Source of the DNA: Lachnospiraceae bacterium AB2028
GTDB taxonomy: Bacteria; Bacillota; Clostridia; Lachnospirales; Lachnospiraceae
Assembly (NCBI GenBank): GCA_000621425.1
Contig: JHYJ01000006.1
Span: 186,001 to 250,000, forward strand
Length of the DNA stretch: 64,000 nt
Direction: 5' to 3'
Positions 15,974-26,572 of this stretch are shown here, in pieces. The notes under the pieces are model-generated. The model worked only from the letters and a program-made list of their open reading frames with translations. It did no database searches and was not told the DNA's origin. Position numbers and translations under genes: made by a program. Numbering within the stretch: the stretch's first letter is position 1; each line of letters begins with the position of its first letter.

Positions 15974-17440
15974 TCAGAAGTTAAAGTATAAAAAAGTGCT
16001 AACCTGGTTTAAGCTAACAACCACCATTCCCAACAGCGCGGCGAGGTATATCGCATAACCTATGGGATAGTTTTTGCTTTTTATCTTTGTACAAATAGTG
16101 TATGCATTTTTTCGTTGAATGATAACCGCTACAGCTATGAGCAACACAGTCAATAATACGATGTATAACACATTTATAATTCCTGGGGCCATTGTTTCAA
16201 CTGCCCTTGTAAGTATATAGAATTCCGGAAGGTCAGAGAGGCAGGATGCCAGTTCCGGTACAAAGGATATGCCGTTATAAACAAACATTGCTTTCAGCAT
16301 TCGCACCATGAAATCGAGATTGTCACTTCTGAATATCATGAAAGCCACCACCACGAATGCCCTGGTAAAGAAACCGGAAAGCCATTTGTACTTTATCCTG
16401 AAGAAACTCCGTCTGTCCCATATCATTGCCAATCCGTGCATTGCTCCCCATATGACAAATGTCCAGGCTGCGCCGTGCCAGAGTCCGCTTATAAGGAACA
16501 CTATGAGAATGTTTATACAGGTACGGATTTTCCCATTTCTGTTGCCTCCAAGGGGGATATAGAGGTAACGGGTGAAGAAACGCGTCAGTGTCATATGCCA
16601 GCGTTTCCAGAAATCACCTATGCTGACTGCTTTGTAGGGGCTGTCGAAATTTTCAGGCAGTGTAAATCCGAACATTCCGGCAAGCCCGCAGGCCATATCA
16701 CTGTATCCGCTGAAGTCAAAATAAAGCTGTACGCTGTAGCACACTGCCACTATCCAGGCGGAGGCGGTATCGATCCAGTAGACCTTTTCAAATCCAAAAT
16801 CAACTATATGGCCGAACAAGTCCGCAATGAGTACTTTTTTTGAAAGTCCTGTGATAAAGCGGCAGAGCCCTAAGGCAAATTTTTCATAATTGAAAATACG
16901 GTTATTTTTATCCCTGAACCGGGGGATGAGCTCATCCGAAAGGACTATGGGACCGGCTACCAGCTGGGGAAAGAATGTCACAAATGCAAGATATTCTATG
17001 AAACTGTAGTCTTTTGTGTTTCCGCGATAGGCGTCTACGAGGCCTGCAATCTGCTGAAGGGTATAGAAACTTATTCCCAGGGGGAGCAGTATATTAAAGA
17101 AGGACTGGTCCGTGTGCAGGGTATCGTTTGCAATGGAAATGATAAAGTCAAGATATTTGAAAATCCCGATAAGCACGATGTTTGCGGATAACCCGAAGAA
17201 GAGAAGTACACCGGCGGCTTTCCTGAATTTAGTTATAGCCTTCATCAGGGCAAAATTTACTATTATGCTGCCTATTATTAGTATCAGGTATGAAGGCTTG
17301 AAATAACCATAGAAAACAAGTGAGGCAACGGATAAAAAGCATAAAGCGGCGCGGTTTAAACCAAAACGGTTCAAGCCGTACCATCCGAACAGTGTTATCG
17401 GTAAAAATGCGAAGAGAAATATTGCCGAATTAAAAAGCAT
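15974..17440 (-). CDS. MBOAT-family O-acyltransferase
   Basis: A 488-residue polytopic membrane protein of the AlgI/DltB/PatA type. Recognisable blocks are LLPLGISFYTLQQIAGLVD, the YFDFSGYSDMA segment and LISGLWHGAAW with the invariant catalytic His322. It should transfer acetyl or another acyl group to an extracellular polymer together with the SGNH protein encoded 20 bases downstream. It starts at ATG 17440 on the minus strand. The promoter must lie in the 146 bases shared with the divergent htpG region. A GTCCG-CGGAC mini hairpin near 17493-17508 sits in the leader. Confidence in the family is high; the acyl donor and target are not readable. Confidence 0.9.
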   Translation of the reverse strand: MLFNSAIFLFAFLPITLFGWYGLNRFGLNRAALCFLSVASLVFYGYFKPSYLILIIGSIIVNFALMKAITKFRKAAGVLLFFGLSANIVLIGIFKYLDFIISIANDTLHTDQSFFNILLPLGISFYTLQQIAGLVDAYRGNTKDYSFIEYLAFVTFFPQLVAGPIVLSDELIPRFRDKNNRIFNYEKFALGLCRFITGLSKKVLIADLFGHIVDFGFEKVYWIDTASAWIVAVCYSVQLYFDFSGYSDMACGLAGMFGFTLPENFDSPYKAVSIGDFWKRWHMTLTRFFTRYLYIPLGGNRNGKIRTCINILIVFLISGLWHGAAWTFVIWGAMHGLAMIWDRRSFFRIKYKWLSGFFTRAFVVVAFMIFRSDNLDFMVRMLKAMFVYNGISFVPELASCLSDLPEFYILTRAVETMAPGIINVLYIVLLTVLLIAVAVIIQRKNAYTICTKIKSKNYPIGYAIYLAALLGMVVVSLNQVSTFLYFNF

Positions 17441-17586
17441 CCCTGCGCCTCACAATGGAATTGAAAAATATAGTCCGGATAAACGGACCTTCTGGTGTAT
17501 GGTAGCATAAATCATGCGGTTACTCAATGATTCGGTATTTTAGGTGTTATGTTCAAAACGATTCCGGAAATCGTCCTGGAATTTTG

Positions 17587-17613
17587 TTAGCACTCAATAA
17601 AAATGAGTGCTAA
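17587..17613 (+). promoter_or_regulatory. CIRCE operator for HrcA upstream of htpG
   Basis: TTAGCACTC, nine bases (AATAAAAAT), GAGTGCTAA is an exact match to the CIRCE consensus. It ends seven bases before TTGACT (17621-17626), a good -35, with a possible -10 TTAAAC at 17643-17648. HrcA would repress htpG from here and release it on heat shock. Homodimeric symmetry also lets it act on the divergent MBOAT promoter, though it is about 150 bases from that gene. Confidence 0.95.
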
Positions 17614-17620
17614 TTTTCTC

Positions 17621-17648
17621 TTGACTTTTTTCTTTGCCGGTCTTAAAC
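17621..17648 (+). promoter_or_regulatory. Probable htpG promoter
   Basis: TTGACT at 17621-17626 and TTAAAC at 17643-17648 are separated by 16 bases. The promoter sits directly after the CIRCE operator and about 115 bases before the chosen htpG start. Confidence 0.5.
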
Positions 17649-17763
17649 TCTTTATTATGAAATGACGGTCCGGATGTACGGTGCGAGCAGTGGAGAACCG
17701 GTACGGATTGCAGACAGAAAAGCATTTATAAAGAATCATATAAAAGAAAGGATGTGTATCAAA

Positions 17764-19863
17764 ATGGCAAGCAAGGGAAGCTTATCAATCAGCAGCGAGA
17801 ATATTTTCCCGATCATTAAAAAATGGATGTATTCTGACCAGGATATCTTTTACAGGGAGCTGGTCAGCAACGGTTCTGACGCCATCACCAAATTAAAAAA
17901 GCTGGATATGATGGGTGAGTACAGCCTTCCTGAGGGCTACAAGGGCAAGATCGAGGTCATCGTAAGCCCTGAGAACAAGACCATCAAGGTAATTGATAAC
18001 GGCCTTGGAATGAGCGAGAAGGAAGTTGAGGAGTACATCAACCAGATAGCATTTTCCGGCGCTACGGATTTCATCGAGAAATACAAAGATAAGGCTAACG
18101 AAGATCAGATAATCGGACATTTCGGTTTGGGATTTTATTCTGCATTCATGGTAGCCGAGGAAGTTGAAATCGATACCCTTTCATACCGTGAGGGCGAGAA
18201 GCCTGTTCACTGGAGCTGCAACGGCGGTACCGATTATGAGATGACAGAGGGCAGCAGGACTGAAGTGGGAACTGAAATCACCCTTCATGTATCCGAGGAC
18301 TGCACCAAGTACTGCAATAAATATGAGGCCGAGGACGTACTGAAGAAGTACTGCTCCTTCATGCCTTATGAGATATTCCTTGCAAAAGAAGGCGAGGAGC
18401 TGACCGAGACCATCAAGGTTTCTGAGAAACTTGATACAGACGAGGTACTGGAAGAAATCCCCGGCACATATCCTAAGGATGCTGATGGAAATGAAGACAC
18501 CAGCAAGGAAAAGAGCGAGGACAAGCTTAAGATAAAGAAACGCCCTGTAGCCCTGAATGATACCACACCTCTCTGGGCAAAGCATCCCAATGAGTGCACA
18601 AAAGACGAGTATCTGGACTTCTACAGAAAGGTATTCCATGATTATAAGGAGCCGCTTTTCTGGATACATCTGAACATGGACTATCCGTTTAACTTAAAGG
18701 GTATACTTTATTTCCCCCGTATCAATATGGAATTTGAGTCCATTGAGGGCGTGATAAAGCTTTACAACAATCAGGTATTCATAGCAGACAACATCAAGGA
18801 AGTTATTCCCGAGTACCTGATGCTCTTAAAGGGTGTTATAGACTGTCCGGATCTTCCGCTTAATGTTTCCAGGTCTGCATTGCAGAATGACGGTTTCGTG
18901 AAGAAAATCTCCGAGTATATTTCCAAGAAGGTCGCTGACAAGCTTGCCGGAATGTGCAAGACAGAGCGTGAAGAGTACGAGAAGTACTGGGACGACATCA
19001 GCCCCTTCATCAAGTATGGCTGCTTAAAGGATGACAAGTTCTGCGAGAAGATGACAGATTACATTCTCTTTAAGGACATAGACAGCAAATACATGACTCT
19101 GCCTGAGTGTCTTGAAGTCAAGCCTATTGACACAGAGGACGGTGAGTCTGAAGAGAATGCAGTAGATGAAGACGGTAACAAGGTAGAGGCTGAAATCGTA
19201 AGCGATGACGAGAAGAAGTCACCCGCGGATGAGACTGAAACTGAAGAACCTAAGGAAAAGAAGATATTCTATGTTACAGACATGCAACAGCAGAGCCAGT
19301 ATGTGAATATGTTCCGCAAGGCAAAGAAGACTGCTGTCGTTCTCAAGGATAATATTGATCAGCCCTTCATGCAGCAGCTTGAGAGAAAGAACGAGAATAT
19401 CCACTTCCTGCGCATAGATGCAGAGATCACCGATGACCTGACTGCCAAGAAGTCCGGCAAGGTAGAGGAAGAATTGGCTGAGCAGACCAAGATCCTTGAA
19501 AAGATATTCAAGAAGACTATCAAGAAGGATAATATCACTGTAAAGGCTGACAAGCTCAAGAATAAGGATATTTCTTCACTCCTTACGGTTTCTGAGGAGT
19601 CAAGGCGTATGCAGGATATGATGAAGATGTATGCGTCAAACGGCCTTGATATGGGTGGTTTCCCCAAGGAAGGCCAGACGCTTATCCTGAATACATCCAA
19701 TAAGCTGGTTCAGAAGATCCTGGCGGATCAGGACAGCGAGAACTCACAGCTTCTCTTCGAACAGCTTTACGATCTCGCACGTCTCCAGAACGAGCCACTG
19801 GATCCCGATGCAATGACCAAGTTTGTTGCAAGGTCCAATAAGCTTCTGTCTCTGCTGGCATAA
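17764..19863 (+). CDS. htpG: Hsp90-family chaperone HtpG
   Basis: A 699-residue ATP-dependent chaperone. I start it at ATG 17764 (MASKGSLSISSENIFP), 11 bases after AAAGGA; the longer frame from 17662 has no site. The N-terminal GHKL ATPase shows ELVSNGSDA, DNGLGMS and GHFGLGFYSAF, and the middle domain shows NVSRSALQ. It is longer than typical bacterial HtpG (about 620-630). The extra length is mainly two charged insertions, about residues 225-260 and an acidic one at about 455-499, reminiscent of the charged linker of eukaryotic Hsp90. There is no MEEVD tail. It acts as a cytosolic dimer that remodels client proteins. CIRCE control through HrcA is unusual, since htpG in the best-studied Firmicutes is not a CIRCE gene. 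Confidence 0.97.
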   Translation: MASKGSLSISSENIFPIIKKWMYSDQDIFYRELVSNGSDAITKLKKLDMMGEYSLPEGYKGKIEVIVSPENKTIKVIDNGLGMSEKEVEEYINQIAFSGATDFIEKYKDKANEDQIIGHFGLGFYSAFMVAEEVEIDTLSYREGEKPVHWSCNGGTDYEMTEGSRTEVGTEITLHVSEDCTKYCNKYEAEDVLKKYCSFMPYEIFLAKEGEELTETIKVSEKLDTDEVLEEIPGTYPKDADGNEDTSKEKSEDKLKIKKRPVALNDTTPLWAKHPNECTKDEYLDFYRKVFHDYKEPLFWIHLNMDYPFNLKGILYFPRINMEFESIEGVIKLYNNQVFIADNIKEVIPEYLMLLKGVIDCPDLPLNVSRSALQNDGFVKKISEYISKKVADKLAGMCKTEREEYEKYWDDISPFIKYGCLKDDKFCEKMTDYILFKDIDSKYMTLPECLEVKPIDTEDGESEENAVDEDGNKVEAEIVSDDEKKSPADETETEEPKEKKIFYVTDMQQQSQYVNMFRKAKKTAVVLKDNIDQPFMQQLERKNENIHFLRIDAEITDDLTAKKSGKVEEELAEQTKILEKIFKKTIKKDNITVKADKLKNKDISSLLTVSEESRRMQDMMKMYASNGLDMGGFPKEGQTLILNTSNKLVQKILADQDSENSQLLFEQLYDLARLQNEPLDPDAMTKFVARSNKLLSLLA

Positions 19864-19875
19864 AATAATGAAAAC

Positions 19876-19912
19876 AAATCCCACGCTGAAAGTATTCGGC
19901 GGGGGATTTTTT
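19876..19912 (+). terminator. htpG terminator
   Basis: AAATCCC-A-CGCTGAA, loop AGTA, TTCGGCG-G-GGGATTT forms a 14-pair stem with one mismatch and one G-T pair, followed by TTTTTT. It directly abuts the -10 element of the next gene. Confidence 0.85.
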
Positions 19913-19913
19913 G

Positions 19914-19922
19914 TGCTATAAT
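19914..19922 (+). promoter_or_regulatory. Extended -10 promoter of the lipid kinase gene
   Basis: TGCTATAAT is a consensus extended -10 element. Its predicted transcription start (about 19929) is only about three bases before ATG 19932, so the mRNA would be leaderless or nearly so. Confidence 0.65.
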
Positions 19923-19931
19923 ATATATGTT

Positions 19932-20825
19932 ATGGAAACCTACAAGCGACTACTTTTTATAATAAATCCAAATGCCGGAATAAAGCGTAAGGAGAACAGG
20001 TTAAGCGAGATCATCATAATGTTCTCCGATTACGGCTATGAAACTATAATTTTTTTCACGGAAAAGAGTGGCGATGGCACAGAACTGGTGAAAAAGCATG
20101 CCCGTGACGATATTGCGCTTATTGTATGCATGGGCGGTGACGGTACCTTGAATGAAGTCATAGAAGGCTGTATCAGTATAGGCTGGGAAAAGCCCATAGG
20201 TTATATACCGGCTGGCTCCACCAATGATTTTGCGTCAAGCCTTGGACTTCCGGAAGAACCGGATGAGGCGGCTCACCGTATAATGACCGGCAAGGAGCGC
20301 AGGATAGATACAGGGGTTTTCAACGGAAGAGGTTTTGTCTACACGGCCACTACCGGACTTTTTTCCAAGACCTCATATGAGACACCACAGGCGGTAAAGA
20401 ATCTGCTGGGACATTTTGCATATGTAATGGGGGGAATCAAGGATTTAAGTGAATTTTCTCCTATGGAGATGACCATAGAGGCTGACGGCGTCCAGTATGA
20501 AGGCGTTTATTCACTGGTTTCGTTGTGTAATACATATTCGCTGGGCGGAATGATGAATTTTGAAGAGAGTTCCGTTGATCTTTCCGATGGCTATTTTGAA
20601 CTTCTGATGATAATGAATCCCGATGACATACTGGAGCTGGATTCCATCAGGCGGGCTCTTGTGGAGCGTGATTTCTCCACCGGACTCGTAAGTATGATAA
20701 AGGTAAAAAATGTAAAGATCGCATGTAAGGATATGCCGGACTGGTCACTGGACGGCGAATACGAAAAAGGTTCCAGGGTGAACAAGTTTTCCATAAGGGA
20801 GGGCGCGATCACCATAATATGCTGA
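19932..20825 (+). CDS. YegS/DgkB-type lipid kinase
   Basis: A 297-residue protein of the diacylglycerol kinase catalytic family. The N-terminus FIINPNAGIKRKE and the nucleotide-binding GGDGT (68-72) with NEV and the later GSTNDFA are diagnostic. It phosphorylates diacylglycerol or a related lipid with ATP, recycling headgroups released during teichoic acid synthesis (family knowledge). No Shine-Dalgarno sequence precedes ATG 19932; instead an extended -10 lies just upstream, suggesting a leaderless message. An upstream in-frame TTG at 19911 would lie inside the promoter and terminator and is unlikely. The next gene follows 61 bases downstream. Confidence 0.92.
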   Translation: METYKRLLFIINPNAGIKRKENRLSEIIIMFSDYGYETIIFFTEKSGDGTELVKKHARDDIALIVCMGGDGTLNEVIEGCISIGWEKPIGYIPAGSTNDFASSLGLPEEPDEAAHRIMTGKERRIDTGVFNGRGFVYTATTGLFSKTSYETPQAVKNLLGHFAYVMGGIKDLSEFSPMEMTIEADGVQYEGVYSLVSLCNTYSLGGMMNFEESSVDLSDGYFELLMIMNPDDILELDSIRRALVERDFSTGLVSMIKVKNVKIACKDMPDWSLDGEYEKGSRVNKFSIREGAITIIC

Positions 20826-20886
20826 TGATAGTAAGTTGAGATGGCGGGCGTGGATGCGCCTTGTATGAAAACGGAGGGTTACAGTT

Positions 20887-22487
20887 ATGAAACTTACATT
20901 TATCGGAGCGGATCATGAAGTTACCGGCAGCTGCCACGTGCTGGAGGCCTGCGGTAAGAAAATTCTTTTGGATTGCGGTATGGAGCAGGGCACGAATGTG
21001 TTTGAGAACGCGGAGCTGCCCTTTGAGGAAGGTCTGATCGACTATGTGCTGCTTTCACATGCCCATATCGATCACTCGGGTCTTTTGCCTTTGATCTATG
21101 CGAGAGGTTTCAGGGGTCAGATAATGGCTACGGAGGCAACAGCAGATCTGTGCAGCATAATGCTCAGGGATTCTGCACACATACAGATGCAGGAAGCTGA
21201 GTGGCGTAACAGGAAGGCACAGAGATCTGCAAATAATTCTGTATTGGAACCGCTTTATACCATGGAGGATGCTGACGGTGCCATCAGGCATCTGGTGCCT
21301 TTTCCATATGATGAAATAGAGGAGCTTTGCGACGGCATAAAGTTCCGTTTCACTGATGTGGGACATCTGCTTGGCTCAGCAAGTATTGAGATATGGATCA
21401 CTGAATCCGGAGTTACCAAGAAGTTAGTATTTTCCGGTGATATCGGAAATAAGAAGAGTACCCTCATAAGGGATCCCCAGTATGTGGAAGGTGCTGACTA
21501 TGTCATCATGGAATCCACATACGGTGCAAGGCTCCATACTACTGAAAAGCCTGATTATGTGGGAGAACTTGCAGCGATAATCTCCGAAACCCTTTCAAGG
21601 GGCGGCAACGTGGTAATTCCTTCCTTTGCAGTAGGGCGTACACAGGAGCTGCTTTATTATATCCGTGAGATAAAGGAAAGAAAGCTTGTTCCGGAGTTTC
21701 CGGATTTCCCGGTATATGTGGACAGCCCGCTGGCGGTTGAGGCTACTGAGGTCTTCCACAGAAACATAGAGAACTGTTTCTCGGATGAAGCTCTTGAGCT
21801 TGTCCATAAGGGAATAAATCCGATCACTTTTACGAACCTTCACTTGAGCATCACCAGTGAAGAGTCAAAGATGATCAACTTTGAGAACGAGCCCAAGGTC
21901 ATCCTTTCAGCATCCGGAATGTGTGATGCCGGCCGTATCAGACACCATCTGAAACACAACCTTTGGCGGCCTGAAAGTACCATCCTTTTTGTAGGATATC
22001 AGGCTGTGGGCACTCTTGGACGCATCCTTGTGGACGGTAAAAAGGAAGTAAAGCTCTTTGGTGAAGAGATCGAAGTGAGAGCTGATGTAAGGACCCTTGC
22101 CGGAATGAGCGGACACGCTGACAAGAACGGCCTTCTTGAGTGGCTGCAGAATATCGGTGAAAAGCCCCAGAAGGTATTCGTGGTACATGGTGATGACGAG
22201 TCAGCCAAGCTTTTTACGGAGTGCTTAAAGAGCGAGTATGGGTATGATGCATATGCACCATACAGCGGTACGGTCTTCAATATGATAACCGGCGAGTTCA
22301 TCTATGAAGGCAAGCCCATTCCCGTCAAGAAGAAGGCTGCACGTATCTCTGAGGTATTTGCAAGGCTTATTGCAGCAGGCCAGAGGCTTATGGCTGTTAT
22401 TTATAAAAACGAGGGACTTTCGAATAAGGATATGGCGAAGTTTGCCGACCAGATCAATTCCCTCTCAGATAAGTGGGACAGAAAATA

Positions 22488-22488
<1 letters not shown>
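20887..22488 (+). CDS. Beta-CASP metallo-beta-lactamase-fold hydrolase
   Basis: A 533-residue protein of the CPSF73-like RNase family. The metallo-beta-lactamase motif HAHIDHSG (H58, H60, D62, H63), the later GHLLGSAS and SGDIG for metal ligands, a beta-CASP insert (VIPSFAVGRTQELLYYI, SASGMCDAGRI) and the C-terminal RMMBL block (GMSGHADKNGLL, VHGDDESA) are all present. Family members are Zn-dependent RNA endo- or exonucleases. In Firmicutes this form is distinct from RNase J and its substrate is not established. CGGAGGG precedes ATG 20887. Its stop overlaps the start of the next gene (TAATG). About 60 C-terminal residues after the RMMBL block are extra. Confidence 0.9.
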
Positions 22489-24484
<1,996 letters not shown>

Positions 24485-24499
24485 GTAATAATTTTTTAG

Positions 24500-24556
24500 C
24501 CACGACGGCCTTATAATAAACGTAAAATGTTGATTAGAGGGCAGTCGTGGTCTTTA
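24500..24556 (+). terminator. Long-loop terminator after guaB
   Basis: CCACGAC (24500-24506) pairs with GTCGTGG (24544-24550), followed by TCTTTATTTTT. The 37-base loop contains a CC-rich to GG-rich extension that could lengthen the stem. The long loop is unusual; it may still end guaB transcription. Confidence 0.55.
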
Positions 24557-24589
24557 TTTTTGGAAAAATATTTTTCCTAATCAAGACGT

Positions 24590-26572
24590 GTGGAAAGATT
24601 TGATCATTCAATGAATCATTTAGGGTACAGAGACAAAAAAAAGACAGCAGTCAGACGTGTGTTAAAGTACGTAAGGGGAATCAGTGTTATAGTTATGATT
24701 CTCTTTGTCTTTACTGCGTGCGAAGGCAGCAGTGCTGTACCTTTGAAGGATCCAAATGCCAAAAGCGCAAATGAACTTTTAGCAGGAAAAAGTGTTATTT
24801 TTTCAGTCGGTTCAGGCTTTTATAATGAGGGATTTGGGCTGGAAATGACTGTAAATGAAGATGTGATAGAAGATGCATCAAAAGTGAGTATTTATTATAC
24901 GGTAGATGGCACGGATCCTGCGGATAGTCCTACACGTATATTGTATGATGGGGCTGTCTCGGTAACGGATAGAAGTGGTGACGAAAACAACTTATCCGCG
25001 GTAGATCCGGATCTGTTCACTATAAGACACACTATAGTTGTTGAGGATGGTTCGCTGGGAAATGATTCAGAGCTTCCTGCCAAAGAAGATGTTGATAAGT
25101 GTTCAATTATAAGGGCTGTATGTGTTGACAAGTCCGGAAAGACTTATGGTGAGAATCAGGGATTTTATTTTGTGGGTGACATGTCAGAACATGTGCAAGG
25201 TGCATCTGAGTGTGCATCTGCCGGCTGGGATTTCTTCATAATAAGTATACAAATGGATGAAAAAGACCTTCTGGACTATGATAATGGTATATACGTTAAA
25301 GGTGCTGCTTTCGATGAGGCAGTTAGGGCTCTTAAAGATAATGGTGTTGAAGGGGAAGAACTTATTGAACAGATAACGCCATGGACCGAGGCAAATTACA
25401 ATATGCGTGGAAGAGAATGGGAGAAAACTGCTGCACTGAACATTCTTAAGGTTGAATCTGACGGTAGCGTATCTGAGGTGATAACTCAGAACTGTGGAAT
25501 CCGTATACAAGGTCATGCCAGCAGATCTGCAATGCAGAAAAGTTTTCGTCTGTTTTCACGTGTGGAGTATGGTTCAAATGATTTTACTTATCCGTTCTTT
25601 GGGGAAAATCTGAAAGATGATAAAGGAGAGTGTATTGATACCTTCAATACGCTTATCCTGCGTTCCGGATATAATGGTCCTGCTTATATGTCAAAGTGTG
25701 AGGATGCGATGCTGCAGGATATGTTGTATGGTAGCGGAATGGAAAATGTTGAATTTCAAAAAACAAGTCCCTGTGTGGTATATCTTAATGGTGAATATTG
25801 GGGAGTATATAACCTGACTTCTGATTACTGCGCTCAGTATATAGCCTCGATACATGGATTGAAGAAGGATAATGTACTTTTTTATAAGATGGTGGATGAT
25901 TTTGTACCAACTCTTGAGGGCGGAAAACTACCGGCCGGTGTTACTGATGAAATGTATTATTTCAGAGACCTAAATAATTATTTTGACAAGGTTGACGGAC
26001 TTGAAAATGACGAGGATTACGAAGAGTTTTGTAAGCTTGTGGATCCGGATTCTTTTTTAGAGTATTTTGCTGCTGAAGTGTGGCTCAACAATATGGATTG
26101 GCCGGATGCCAATTGGATAATGTGGCGGACGATCGAAAAAGAAAATGATGAATTTGGAGATACCAGATGGCGGATGGCGTTAAATGATCTGGATCAGTGT
26201 GGAAGTTTCAGCGGAGAGGCAGAACGAAACACCATCACTGACTCTTTTACTGTTGCGGATGGTGGACTTTTGGCAAAGGATACTCCGTATCTGGCAGTTA
26301 AAGTGTTTGCGTATCTCATGAGTAATGAAGGCTTTAAGGAAAGGTATAAGGCAAAACTTCTGGAAATGTCTGCTGATACTTTTAGTGAAGAAAGAGTTAA
26401 TACTTATTTTGAAAAATATGAACATTTGATGTGTGATGAACTGCTTGAGCAGCATTACCGCCGTTATCCATCGGATGGAAGTGTTGATGAAGCAAGGGAG
26501 CATTTTGATAAGCTGCACAGGTTTATGGGTGACAGACCGGTATATATTTGGCCTATGCAGAATGATTTATGA
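24590..26572 (+). CDS. CotH-family kinase-like lipoprotein (first copy)
   Basis: A 660-residue lipoprotein with lipobox FTAC (Cys44 from the GTG start at 24590; an ATG at 24611 is an alternative, and neither has a good ribosome site). After the signal comes a chitobiase C-terminal-like module (IYYTVDGTDP, about 100-120). The CotH domain follows (about 270-650): RIQGHASRSAMQKSFRLFSR, VVYLNGEYWGVYNLTSDY, and RWRMALNDLDQ as the candidate metal-binding D-x-D. CotH of Bacillus is an atypical protein kinase of the spore coat. In non-spore contexts relatives are surface lipoproteins near polyphosphate or cell-wall genes. Here it heads a four-gene cluster and has a paralogue at its end. Outer-face membrane location is inferred. 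Confidence 0.88.
   Translation: MERFDHSMNHLGYRDKKKTAVRRVLKYVRGISVIVMILFVFTACEGSSAVPLKDPNAKSANELLAGKSVIFSVGSGFYNEGFGLEMTVNEDVIEDASKVSIYYTVDGTDPADSPTRILYDGAVSVTDRSGDENNLSAVDPDLFTIRHTIVVEDGSLGNDSELPAKEDVDKCSIIRAVCVDKSGKTYGENQGFYFVGDMSEHVQGASECASAGWDFFIISIQMDEKDLLDYDNGIYVKGAAFDEAVRALKDNGVEGEELIEQITPWTEANYNMRGREWEKTAALNILKVESDGSVSEVITQNCGIRIQGHASRSAMQKSFRLFSRVEYGSNDFTYPFFGENLKDDKGECIDTFNTLILRSGYNGPAYMSKCEDAMLQDMLYGSGMENVEFQKTSPCVVYLNGEYWGVYNLTSDYCAQYIASIHGLKKDNVLFYKMVDDFVPTLEGGKLPAGVTDEMYYFRDLNNYFDKVDGLENDEDYEEFCKLVDPDSFLEYFAAEVWLNNMDWPDANWIMWRTIEKENDEFGDTRWRMALNDLDQCGSFSGEAERNTITDSFTVADGGLLAKDTPYLAVKVFAYLMSNEGFKERYKAKLLEMSADTFSEERVNTYFEKYEHLMCDELLEQHYRRYPSDGSVDEAREHFDKLHRFMGDRPVYIWPMQNDL

Noticed and set aside
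17662-17763. HtpG start at the first in-frame codon, 17662
   Set aside because: The extra 34 residues are not HtpG-like and have no ribosome site; MASKGSLSIS at 17764 matches the family start.
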